Below the pieces are notes generated by a model. It was not told the DNA's origin. It did no database searches and saw only the letters and a program-made list of their open reading frames with translations. A stretch of 64,000 bases of DNA from Eopsaltria australis (taxonomy: Eukaryota > Chordata > Aves > Passeriformes > Petroicidae). The DNA lies in assembly GCA_034509425.1 (NCBI GenBank), contig JAVTVJ010000023.1, positions 1,054,001 to 1,118,000 of the forward strand, read 5' to 3'. The position numbers were made by a program, and so were the translations under genes. Shown here piece by piece: positions 1 through 11,200 of this stretch (position 1 is its first letter; each line of letters begins with the position of its first letter).

Positions 1-27
1 AGAGGAGAGGAGAGGAGAGAGGAGAGG
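1..27. repeat. (AGAGG)n pentanucleotide microsatellite, cut by window edge
   Basis: The window opens inside a purine-only run of AGAGG-type units with one AGAGA slip. Its full length lies outside the window. It is the complement of the much longer CTCCT repeat at 31231-31372. No function is implied. Confidence 0.85.
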
Positions 28-892
28 AATTAATTCACAGTAAAATGAAAAATCTCAATAGGAAACTCAGCAACACACAAAAATATTTGGCATCTGCCTA
101 CATATGCAGGACAGATGTTATATATTAGTAGAGGAATGCTTAAGTAATAATTAAGGTTTCTCCCTAAAGAGTGTTCAGTTTCCCTGACAAAATTTATTGT
201 GAAGACACTAAAGGAGCTGTAGCTAATTGCAGAAATACCTGGAATTTTTTCTATTATGCTCCTATGCTCTTTTGGATCACTAATAAATAGTCTGGAAAGA
301 GGTTGGCAGTGCTGACATTCGAATTCAGCTTTAAAATAAGTAGACATTCAGGTAGTCTAATATTCTTATGAGAATAATTTGCCTGCCTTCAGGCAGAAAC
401 CCACATCTTTATGCTGAAGATGTTCACTAGCACAGCAAACAACAGAAAACAACAATGAAATAAATATTTGCTCCCAATTTACTGTGTGGCATCCAAGAGC
501 TGTGGCAGTGACAAGTATGTTGATGTGGGGACCAAGACATGGATGGTGCAGGTGTATTTGTTTAGTCCAATTTATCATTGAATGAAAAGAAACCAGTTTT
601 TGAACAGACCCATACAGTCAGCCACCAGCTCTAGGCTGCAGGTATCCTCATCAGCACAGCATTTTATTCTGGCAGAGTGATTTTTAAAATTGTATTTATT
701 TTTTCTGTCATTAAATCTGGCAGGATGAAGGTAGCAGGAGGTGAAGTATTTTGTTCTGATTCTATGCTCTGTTTCAAAAATTCTGTGAAATTTCTTTTCT
801 CAGCAGACAGGAGCTTATATGTTCATCAGACCATGATTTTGTTTTGTTGTTTTCCAATCTTTGTTGTAGTTAAAATTAAACTGAGCAAGTCC
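28..892. other. Unique non-coding DNA
   Basis: I see no repeat, splice-flanked open frame or RNA gene here. The three open frames of 70-105 codons have no recognisable domain and overlap on both strands, as expected by chance. Confidence 0.6.
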
Positions 893-1310
893 AGACAAGG
901 TCACCAAGATGCTCAGAGGGTTGGAGCAACCCTCCTGGGAGGACAGGCTGAGAGATGAGGTTGTGCAGCCTGGGGAAGAGAAGGTTCTGGAGAGGGCTTA
1001 TTGTGTCTTCTCAGAATGTGAAGGGAGCCTATAAAAAGATGAGGACAAAGATTTTAACAGGGCCTGTGGGTTCTGGTTTTAAACTAACAAAAGGTTGATT
1101 TAGATTAGAGAATAAAGAAGGTTTTTTAGAGTGAAGGTGCTAAAACTCTAGCTTAGGTTGCCCAGGGAGGTGGCAGATGCCCCATCCCTGGAGACACTCA
1201 AGGTCAAATCAGACAGGGCTCTGAGCAACCTGATTTAGTTGAAGATGTCCCTATTCTTCACAGGGGTGTTGGACTAGATGACCTTTAATCCAAACTATTC
1301 TATTGTTCCA
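893..1310 (+). mobile_element. CR1 LINE fragment, 5'-truncated, with 3' end
   Basis: The text follows the 3' part of avian CR1: a block like 'gaggacaggctgagagatgaggt' and 'gcagcctggggaagagaagg', then 'gcccagggaggtggcagatgccccatccctggagacactcaaggtc', then 'ggtgttggactagatgacctttaa' just before the octamer tail. CR1 is the non-LTR retrotransposon of birds and is usually 5'-truncated on insertion. This copy keeps only the end of the reverse transcriptase region and the 3' UTR and carries many substitutions, so it is dead. Its left boundary is approximate. Confidence 0.88.
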
Positions 1311-1412
1311 AGATTCTATGTTTCTATGATTCTATGATTCTATATTCTATGATTCAATGATTCAATGATTCTATGATTCTATGATTCCGTGATTGAGTCT
1401 ATGTTTCTATGA
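1311..1412 (+). repeat. CR1 tail expanded into (ATTCTATG)n-type satellite
   Basis: Imperfect octamers and heptamers of the ATTCTATG, ATTCAATG and TTTCTATG type follow the CR1 3' end directly. CR1 normally ends in two to four such units. Here they run for about 100 bases with point changes, so they were amplified after insertion. Confidence 0.85.
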
Positions 1413-3849
1413 TTCTGTTCTCTGGTTCTGTGGTCAGCTAGCCTGAAAGAGATTTTCTCCAAGATATTAAACTTCTCAATCTCCAAGGAGGATGGCTGTG
1501 TACAAACTTGGTTTTGAGAGCAATTTCTTGCTCATACTAATTCCTAGCCATGCCCAGGGTTTGTTTGGGTCAGTGCTCACTGAGAGGAGGCAAACAGAAT
1601 GGGCATTGTCCTCACTGGAGCTCTTCTGCAAGTGCCACCAGTCCCTTGGAGAGGTGCATTTGCAATGGGACAGGGCTGGGTCAAGATGAGCAGAAATACA
1701 ACTGAGCTCACCAGGCTCGACAGATCTGCTGATTTGTGAAGGATGAGGGCAGCTAATTCCTGCTGAGCTTGCAGCCAGGCTGGGAACATGCTTCGTGGGA
1801 GCTGGAAGGATACAGTGAACTATGGAACACTCAGTAGTCATTATTTCTGCTGCTGGTGGAGTTTGACTTAGGGTAAAATTCCAAGTTAATTGGATCAGCC
1901 TCTTAAAGTCACTAATAAGGGAAGCACAGTGCCCAGCCTCTTATTGGATTATATATTAGGCACAATCAGTGTCATGCAGCAAGTAAATTCCCATTTTTAT
2001 CTTAAAACAGGCAGTGAGGACTCCCTTTATTTAATCTTGAGGGAACTTATTCAATGCCAGCTTTGTAAACTTTGTTCAGAGCCAAAGAGTATTTTAAAAA
2101 TCTAGCAATGACAAAGAAATACTTTTCAAAGAGAAATTCCCTGCAATACAGTGCCATTGTTGTGCTACATTTTCCTTTGAAGTGCCAGCAAGAAACAATT
2201 AAGGAGCAGCACTTGTAATGTATAATTGATGGTTTGCAGGTATCTAAAAACTTAGAGCAATTAGGCCCAGGGTGCAACATTACTTATTCATCACCATCTG
2301 GAACTTATAACTTTATAAGCCCTGCTATAGTTTATGTTTGTCTGGCAGAAATGGCAAGTTTAGTGTTTAAGTGCTGCATTATGCTGCAGAAGGTAAATAT
2401 TTAATGGTGTCCCGACATAATGCAGCTGACTGGGATAAGAGGAACATGTTCTGTGGTCAGAACACAGCAGCATGTGGATATTGCAAAATATAAGGAATAG
2501 AATGCTCTCTTGAGAGAGAGGACAGAGAATACTTCCAAATAAATCCAGAGCATTTCTAGTGCATCAATAGAAGGATGTGTCATTGATCCTTGGGTCACAG
2601 CATGCATTATGTGGTAACACCTGGGATTCAACTTTAGATATGACTCAGAGGGGTGAAAGAGTATCACACCAGCTTTTTTGATGTTAGACTAGAATTAGAC
2701 TACAGACAGGTAGGAAATCTTGGAGCAAATGTTTCTTTAAAAAAAAGAAAGTCTTTTTATCAAGCATCAAACCTGTCCTAGTTGCTGTTTGGACATATTT
2801 CCTGCTGGAAAACAAAAGAAAATCAAATAAAATCAAACCTCAAAAAAAACACAAACACAAAGAAAAAAAAAACAACCACAAATTCTGAAATTTTAATTTT
2901 ATGAGTCTCAAAGTTTTCTAAAGGGAGTAGCCCCTCCTTGGACAGAGAATTAATTTTTCCTCATTATATTACCCTCCCTTAAAACCAAAGAGCAAAATCT
3001 GGGTGAAACACTCTGCCTGGATCTATTCCAACATTCTCAAGATAATGAGTTCAAAGTAATGTTCAAGAGATTGGCTTGGTTTTTTACTAGAAAAATTGTT
3101 ACGTAGAAATTCTTACGGTTCTGGAGGATCAGTTTTTACTCAGCTCTGCTCTGGCAACCCACCCTGGCTCAGCTGAGCTGACTGTGGATTGATCTGCTCC
3201 ACCTCCAACCAGCACAGAGAAAGGAATCCTGCAGTTAACAACTACCTTTTAAAGAGGTAAGATTGGTAAGATTAATTGATTTTTCTGCACTGTCACCTGT
3301 CTCACAGATCCTGATGAGTATGGTCAAACAAGTTAAAGTATTTGGTAGGTGATAATGTTCTGCCTTAATGGCTGCTCTACATTAATTCAGTGCCCAGTGG
3401 TGGAAAGCATCTGTAGAGGTAAGATAAAGGTCCAGTTTTAATTGTTCCCATGAAACAAGTCCATGTAGGACACAATTGCAAAGAATGGCATTGAGCAGTA
3501 GATTGTATTGACTCACAGTAGGATCCAGGGTGGTGCTGTGTTGTTCTGACCCTCACAGGCCAACAAGTATGACATTGACCATCCTGGATTAGTGTTGCCT
3601 TATCTACAATATCAAACTGAATTAAACCAGTGTTTGCTCTCCTGTCTTCATTTATTATTTCTGATTGACTTGGTTGCCATCTTTTATGCACTCTCATTCA
3701 ACCATTTCATTGATTTACTTGATTTATTTCAAATGCCCGCATATGGACCTATAGATGTGCAAACAAACTGGACTTTGTTCTGCAACTGAGTGGATACATC
3801 AGCACTTTCACCCATTCAAACAGTTCTGGCTCTTGAGTCAGTCTACACA
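1413..3849. other. Unique non-coding DNA with an A-rich patch
   Basis: This is mostly unique sequence. An A-rich patch of A runs broken by C or G lies at about 2735-2880. The 121-codon minus-strand frame at 1476-1841 has no recognisable domain and is overlapped by frames on both strands. Donor-like GTAAGA sites near 3247 and 3420 lack a convincing acceptor upstream. Confidence 0.6.
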
Positions 3850-3851
3850 GG

Positions 3852-3952
3852 AATGGAATCACGGAATCATGGAATCATGGAATCATGGAATCATGGAATC
3901 ATGGAATCATGGAATCATGGAATCATGGAATCATGGAATCATGGAATCATAG
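3852..3952 (-). repeat. (GGAATCAT)n octamer array at a CR1 3' end
   Basis: About twelve almost perfect GGAATCAT units sit directly at the 3' end of a minus-strand CR1. Read on the minus strand the unit is ATGATTCC, a variant of the CR1 tail octamer. The run produces long open frames with an ESWNHGIM-type peptide repeat, which are not genes. The units are far more uniform than those at 1311-1412, so this expansion looks younger. Confidence 0.92.
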
Positions 3953-4255
3953 AATGGTTTGTGTTGGACAAACCTGAAAGAGAATTTTGTTCCAAAACTG
4001 CTGCCATGGTCAGGGACACCTTCCACTATGCCAGGTTGGTCAGAGCCCCATCCAGCCTGGCATTGAACACTTCCAGCCACAACCTCTCTGGGAAACCTGT
4101 GCCAGGGCCTCACCACCCCCTGGGAAAAGAATTTCTTCCCAACATCTAGTCAAAACCTACCCATTTTCACTTTTCAGTTATTGCCCCCTGAATGTTATCA
4201 TCAGTGTGAGTTCCAAAATGTTGTCTGTTTTGCCAATAGCTCCAGTTCCTGGAAT
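3953..4255 (-). mobile_element. CR1 LINE fragment (3' end), reverse orientation
   Basis: After the octamers the text reads as reversed CR1 3' UTR: 'atagaatggtttgtgttggac', 'ctgccatggtcagggacaccttccactatgccaggttg', 'ccatccagcctggcattgaacacttccag', 'cctctctgggaaacctgtgccagggcctcaccacc', 'aatttcttcccaacat'. It is 5'-truncated and mutated. The inner boundary is approximate. Confidence 0.9.
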
Positions 4256-5134
4256 CCAGTGATGACAAAAATGCTTTCATATTCATACTTACATAGAAAA
4301 CCCATAAGGTCTGATCTATAAATTCTCAAAACCTGAAAGTGAATAAAAGCAGCACTTTTACTTGGATTGTTATTGCTATAATCTCCTAATTTATTGGGGA
4401 GCTCAGTGCATGATGTGTAACTGTTTGAGGATAATAATAATTAGACTCTTCCCTGTTCAACATTTTATCTAACAATATTACAACCCCAGCTGAAGCCCTG
4501 AGCAAAGAGAAACTTTGCTTTCTCATGTTCTGCTGCAGAAGAGATTAAAAGTATGCATTATTAGTATAGCAGCACAGATTGTTATTCTCTCCGAAGTGCC
4601 TAAAGCATCATTTATTAACACTGCTAAAACATTTAACAGCACTTTTAAAAATTTGCAGAAAAGGAGAATCAGCTTTATTTGAAGTGCAATTTTCACCTAG
4701 ATGAAAATTGGTGATGGTAGATGGTCCTGTTCTGGGCAGGATCTGATCTATTTTGGTGCCTTATGCTTTCAAACATCTTGTGTACAATGGCTGAGCACTG
4801 AGACATACATCACATGAAGCTGGAGAGTAGCAGTGTTTATCACAGCAGGCTCAGGGGTTGATTAACATCTCTCCAGCCCTGAGACCTAGGTAGCAGCTGC
4901 CAAGGTCTCTATTGTAATCCTTTTTTTTTTTTTTTTTTATTAGGTCTGTATATACAGTGTTTGTACTGGAGAATTTACTGTCATGAATCAGATGAGATGC
5001 TGCACTGATGTCCACACAGAGTCTTCTGAGAGAGTGAAACAGTCTGATATGGGCAGCACCATCCCAGTAAAAAAACCATCACAACCCATCACTTCACTCC
5101 AAGCACAGTGGCTCCCTCTTCATTTTTGAGCAGC
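4256..5134. other. Unique AT-rich DNA with poly-T tract
   Basis: This holds an 18-base T run at 4921-4938. The block at about 4490-4700 is AT-rich, repeat-free and carries several TTAT/ATTA-type motifs, so it could be a conserved non-coding element. Only alignment to other birds could show that. Confidence 0.5.
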
Positions 5135-5192
5135 CAGAGGCATCCCATTGTGGTCCTTTCCAACCTTACCCATCCTCTGCTTCTGTGATTTA
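5135..5192 (+). mobile_element. Short CR1 3' tail remnant
   Basis: The sequence 'cattgtggtcctttccaaccttaccc' followed by 'cttctgtgat' matches the last part of the CR1 3' UTR (GGTCCCTTCCAACCC... TTCTGTGAT). Only about 60 bases remain, so subfamily assignment is not possible. Confidence 0.55.
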
Positions 5193-5475
5193 CTTTGGAG
5201 GTAACCGTCCTTCAGGGAAGAGAAAATGGAGCTTTTCTTCCATCAGTCCAGGCTGGAAAAAGCAGGGTTGTGAAGCACAGCAGAGCCCTGTGTCCCTGGC
5301 ATCCAACGCTGTCCCCCAGTTGTGCTGTGTAGGATACTGCAGGTGTGCTTGAATCCAGTGGGATCATTGCACTTCAGGGCAAGTCCAACACCTTCCAGAC
5401 CTTCAGAAATCAAGGGATGAGCAATGTACAGCCAGATAGTCACAGGGGATTTGTGCTTCTCCTGCTTTCACTCAG

Positions 5476-5610
5476 GATTCCTATAGGATCAGATGCCTCT
5501 GAGGGGAAGATGCATATTTCTGATGACTTCCCACCTCTCATGGACATCTGCAGGGAAAATCTCCCTGAGAACTACATAGCACATTTATTACTAGCCTAGA
5601 CATAACAGAG
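5476..5610 (+). other. Exon-like unit with strong splice sites, not fully open
   Basis: A pyrimidine-rich acceptor (cttctcctgctttcactcag) lies before 5476 and a consensus donor (AG|GTGAGTAAG) follows 5610. The 135-base unit between them is open in one frame for about 40 codons, then meets TAG at 5597-5599. The other two frames stop early. It cannot be an internal coding exon. It could be an exon of a long non-coding RNA, a UTR exon, or a chance pairing of splice-like motifs, which is the default view. Confidence 0.2.
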
Positions 5611-7721
5611 GTGAGTAAGCAGCTCCGTGTTCCTATTTTCCCACATGGCTTCATGTCAGTAGGGATGGATCAAAGATTTGACACTGGGAACTGCAGCATG
5701 AGAAGCTGACCATAAACAAAAGAAACTGTGAGGCAGTTGCAGCTGCCAGGGAGGGTTGCAACAGAACTTCATTTACATTCTGTTTCAAGAAAGGTCAAAA
5801 TTATGGTAACCAACAGCTCTTAGAGTAGTCATAGAGTAGGCAGGCCAGAGACTCATGTCTTGGAATAGTCCTTGACATAGATGGTGGACAAAAAAATGAA
5901 AAAGGAATCAGAAAACATCTTCCAAGCTTACATTATTTATGAAGGGTTTGAATGGGAACATTCAAATTTAAGTGGGTTTGTCCATAATAAGTATTTGTTT
6001 ATATCACAGACAAACGTAGGAATAATTTCCAGCTTATTCATGAGCTAAACTTCTGCAGGAATAAAACCTGGCAAAATGGTGTGTGCTTATACCAGAGACC
6101 TGCACTCCTTCAAAAAGGCAGCAACAGCCTCAGTGGATTACAATAAATGCAGTGAAAATAGGGAACTGATTGAGAACAGCAAGCAGAAGTACTCTTAGCA
6201 GGGACTTTTGATCTTTTTTGTTAGCAAACAATGACATTTACTGTCAAGAGCTGCAGAGGTCATCAGCTATCCATCTCCTCTGTTGGGTGTCCCCCTGGCT
6301 ATTTTTGATTGGATTCCCTTTCATCAGGAACTACAGGCCTGTGCTGTCCTCTAAAGTTTAGCTATTGCATCACTTTCTCTTGTGCAGCCTTCGTTACACA
6401 GCTATTTTTCCAGCCTAGATTTATTTGTGAAGGTCACAGAGGACTGGCTGTGATAAGAGCCCAGAAGCCTTCACTTTGCTTCTGAATTGTTCTTGTTAAT
6501 TCAGTGCTGATTGAAGATTGATACAGCCCTGGAGATCAAAGTCTCCTATTCCCCATGACAGCTCAAGCTTCTCCTCAGGGCACTTTTGGCTTGACCCAGA
6601 GGTAGTACAGGTTCCAAATCCATTAAGTCCTTCACCCTTTTCAGATGAATCTCGTTGCTGTAAGTTTTGGTAATGGTTTTGTGCTGTGAACGTCTGTTCT
6701 CCTGAAATTAAACTGTCATCTAACTACTTCTGGTCACTTGGCTGAACTCAAATCACAACTGAGAGTGCTCTGGAAGCCAGTTCTATTATTTTTCATAATC
6801 ATTCAATTGTTGACCTACCCTTTGAATCTTCAGGCATAGTCACTGTCAAATTTAACACCTATGAGAAAAGTGGCATCACCTTTCAGTTCATTTTTGTGCA
6901 AGTAATATCACTTGTGTAAAGCTACTCAGGGCCTGAGATACTTCAAAATCTATATACAGGAATTTATATGAAAAACACATTTGAAGTAGAAAGACCAGGC
7001 CACCTCAGATAAATTGCTTTTTCACATCTACAGATCAAGCACAGAAATAAAGCAACAATGAGTCCTGTTGGGTCAGTTTACCACAGAAACAGAAACATCA
7101 CAGAAACAGGATTTCTAATTATGGAAGTTGTTTGGGGCTTTTTTTTTTGTAATTAAAATATATTTCTTTTAAATATATGCAGACAGACACACAAGTACAC
7201 AAGTTAATAAGAACATGCCCATCTGTTATAGACTTAGGCACAAAATGAAATCCCAGTGAATTTAAGCCCTTCTTCTACATCTGCATAAGTGACCAAAAGT
7301 TATTAACATAAGTTTCTTTTACTTTCATTTTGAAAGAATAATGCTACTGTTATTATTAGTCTCAGATCTGTATTTGTTTTAAAATATATGTTTATTCGTA
7401 GAGAGATTTGTCATTGTACAATTTGAAGTAAATTTCTTCCAGTCTTTGCCTGATGCTCCAAAACCTGAAAAGCACTTTTGTGTCTCTGTATTTCCAATTG
7501 GTTTTTGACATTGGAAAAGGTAACATTTCCTTGGTTTTCCTGGAATCCAGGGACTGCAGGACTACTTGACCCTTGTGAAAGCAGTGCTAAGGAAAATAGC
7601 TGCCCACACTTTTCCATGTAGGCAGAGGACCATCATCCTAACGTGGCTGTGAGGAGCACAAGCACAGTTTGTAGGGTTTGCAATGTGCCCATTTAATGGA
7701 TTTGTCATCTTCACAGAACTG
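5611..7721. other. Unique non-coding DNA
   Basis: Moderately AT-rich unique sequence. I see no LINE, LTR or tandem repeat apart from short T and A runs near 7140. There is no splice-flanked open frame that I can support. Confidence 0.6.
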
Positions 7722-8262
7722 CAGAATCATGGAATCACAGGTTGGAAGTGATCTTGAAGATCATCTTGTTCCACTCCCTGCCATGGGCAGGGACACCTTT
7801 CTCTAAGCCAAATCATTCAAAGCCACATCCAACCTGGCCTTGAACAATTCCAGGAATGGGGCACCCACAGCTTCTCTGGGGAACCTGTTCCAGGGCCTCA
7901 CCTCCCTCAACAGTAATTGAATTTTTCCCCTAATGTCCAATCTAAACCTGCTGTCTTTCAGTCTGAAGCTACTGCCTCTTGTTCTGTCACTTCAGGATCT
8001 TGTAAACAGTCTCTTTCCATCTTTCTTGAAGGCTCCCTTCAGGCACTGGAGGGCTGCAATTAGGTCACCTTGAATCTTCTTGAATTGGCTGAACAATCCC
8101 AACTCTCCCAGCTTTTCGTCATGGGAGTGGTTCTCCATCCCTCTGATCATCTTGGTGGCCTCCTCTGGACTCACTCCAAGAGGTCCATGTTCTCCCTATG
8201 CTGCAGACCCCAGCATTGGATGCAGAACTCAGGGTGGGGTCTCACAAGTCTTGGGTGACACA
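7722..8262 (-). mobile_element. CR1 LINE, about 540 bp, reverse orientation
   Basis: This is one of the two longest CR1 copies here. From the 3' tail inward it shows 'gaatcatggaatcacaggttggaagtgatcttgaagatcat', 'ctgccatgggcagggacacctttc', 'aacctggccttgaacaattccag', 'ctctggggaacctgttccagggcctcacc', 'aggagggctgcaattaggtcacc', 'ctcccagcttttcg' and 'tggactcactccaagaggtccatgttctc', all in CR1 order. The open frames on both strands within it are remnants or chance. It ends at the usual 5' truncation near 8262. Confidence 0.95.
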
Positions 8263-11200
8263 TGGACAGCACAAATGACAACAAGAGGCTGAAGGTTAAA
8301 TCTGAGCACAGAAATGGGAGCTCACCAGGATCTTGCTATGATACAGCAGAGGAATGGGGTCAGATGAGTTACACAAATGTTCCCTCAGGGACCTCCCTCT
8401 CTTTTTGATTTACAAGAAATAGTGATACAATTATTTGATAAACATCTGATGATTAAGAATATTAATAATTTACTTATTCTTGGACCCAACCTCGTGGCAA
8501 CTTTTCTGTCCTTCAAAGAAAGTTGATGAACGTTCCTATGATGAGAATGGACACTCTGTCCTCACATTTGTTAAAAAAAAATGCTCCTGTCAGCCAGCTT
8601 TGATTTTTGAGATCTCAGTTATGGAAATTTACAACACAGAAAAAAGATGTATTTTATATTTGTACAGTCATAGAAAAAGCACATTTTTCTTATTTCCTAA
8701 GTTGTCATCAGCCTGCTTATACAGCTGTGAAGAAAGAGACTATGCTTGTCACTTTTTCTCTTTAATCTTAGAACAGAAATAAACAAGAAATCGCCAGGTT
8801 GAGGGTGGGGTGGTGCAGGAGACACAGCACCTGAATACTCTGTCAATAGAGGACCTAACCAGGGCAGAGCAGCCAGAAATAGAACCCCATGAGCATTCAT
8901 GCTCTTGTTCCCAGTTTGTCTTTTCCATCACTAACAGTGAATTTCTCCTAATCTTCTGTGGTTTTAGATTCATCTCTGCAACACAAGTTTATAATGAAGT
9001 CTAGGAGGAGATCCCAGCAGAACAAACTTCTGCAAGAACATCCTTAATTGTAAGAATATTCTTGTGCCTGTGCCTGTTCAGCAGTGTGAGGTGTCTGCTC
9101 ATGTTCAGCTGTCTTGAGGCCTTATTAACAAATGTACAGATTTATATGAAGGCTTTTTAATTAAGGTGCATGCACTTGGATTTCTGCAATCCTACCCAAT
9201 CTACTGACTGAACTTTTTGTGGGATGAGGAGTAAAAGCCTTTTCTAGTCATTCCTTACTGAATTAGCATTGCTCCAGCTTTCACTAGAGTATGTGGTTTC
9301 ATGACTGTTCCAAATTCATAGTTTTTCCTGACTTCTGCTTTTTGATTTCTTTTCTGGAAATACAGTATAATTTCCTGCTTAAAAAAAGAAAAGCGTCCTG
9401 ACATCCTGATATTTGCCTATGAATAAAGAGACATGGTTTCTGTTAAGAAGGAATATTAAGATTTTTGGATTCAAAGTTGAAACATAAAAATACATTGGAT
9501 CTGTCCTATAGCAGCACTTAGTTTCCTGCCCACACAGCATTTTTCCTGTTTTCTCTAGCTATGGAGATACTAAGGGGAGAAGTTCTGCACAAGGACTAGA
9601 AGCTGTCATTGTGTTTTTCTGTCTATTTGCAGTGTCAGCTGGGAGTGCTGAAAGGTAAATTTTACTTTTCATGGTTAACTTGTGCCCAAGCTGCCTGGGA
9701 CAGCAGTGTCTGTTAGAGGTGTACCTGCATCCTTGTGTACATCTAGTTATGAACATTAGCAATCTGACACTTCCTTTGTTGCAAACCTAATGCTATTTCA
9801 CACTTAGTAGGATTTGAAAATTGAAATGAGAACAGTTTAGGTAAATAGTTTACTGTTGGGCTCTGCTCAGTGGCAGGTGAACATCCAGACACTCAGTGGC
9901 AGGTAGAGAGCCAGACCTGCTGCTGACAGGTCTCAGATCCTGCCATCAGAGGTTCCTCCTTCACCTGGCAGCTTTCTCAGGCAATGAATTTGGTTTTTTG
10001 TCCAGACCACAACCAATTCACCTCTCTCCAGAAAACACAAATGGCTCCTGTATCAGGAGGCCATAGGTGGGCAGAGATGCCTCACCATATGGTATCAGTT
10101 CTGTGTCTGAATCATACTAAACATTCCTGAACAATTAAAGGCATGGCAATTCCAAAGACAAGCCTGAAGAAGCATAATGTTCTTTTCTGACTGCTTTCTC
10201 AGCTACCTTTATTGAATATGGGCTGTTGTAACAGATGCAGGCATTCAGATTGGCATTTAATTTGTCCTCTGAATTAAAATAGGATGATAGAGTTTAGTTC
10301 CAGTTTAAAAATTGCCAGCACTCTGTCACTGAGCCTTACTTCTATCAAAGTCACATTAGGATTCAGCTGTTTACAATTAGCTGAGCTGCCCATGCACACT
10401 ACCTCAATAAATAGTTTAATAGCAATGAAAAGACCATGTGGCAAACAGGATCTGCCCTTCTTGGGGAAGAATAATTAATTATGTAGAGAAATTAAGCTGC
10501 AAACAGTTTACTTGAAGATTATATTTCTCCTGATTTTAAGTAATGAGCTGTAAAATCTAATCAATGTGCCTCCAAGGTAGCAGTACCCTTGGGCTAGAGC
10601 TGACACCACTTGATCCATCTACCTGGGAGATTTCTGGCTGATATGGCATTGGCTTTGCTTAATTAGAGATGTTATAGCCATAGAGAGCCCACTGAGCACA
10701 GAGGACATACAGAAATAAAGACCTTGCAATAAAGACATGTCAATCATGAAAAGGAGAAAGAAGCAGATACGAAATTAAATTGTTTATATTGCTAATTCAC
10801 AATCTGTTTCTGGCTTATTATTTGCTTCATTAAAAAAACAAACAAAAAACCCACATAAAAAAACCCAACCCAACACCAGAAACTCATGCAAACAACAAAA
10901 AAACACATCCCAGAAATAATAGCAAGTTTGTAGAATTTTGAGAGAAAAAAATGTAGTGTTCAGTTAACTGGTATGTGGACTACTACAGAGGACTGTTTGC
11001 TGAAATGCTAAAAAAATTCAATATCTGAAGCTACTGGAGCTTTGTTTTTGGTCAGAAGTTGTGATTGTATGTACCATGAAGAAGATAAAACTAATTTTCT
11101 TCTGAGATTCTTAGGCAAAAAAGATATCAAGAAAGCACCAAGGATAAGGGGTTTTATGTGAACCATGATATAAAATAGCTGGTGTTAGGACGGGTGAAGT

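Noticed and set aside
3852..3952. Regular repeats, checked as a CRISPR array
   Set aside because: The units are contiguous eight-base repeats with no spacers, attached to a CR1 element in a vertebrate genome.
3755..4149. Frames with an ESWNHGIM peptide repeat
   Set aside because: They are translations of the octamer array at a CR1 tail.
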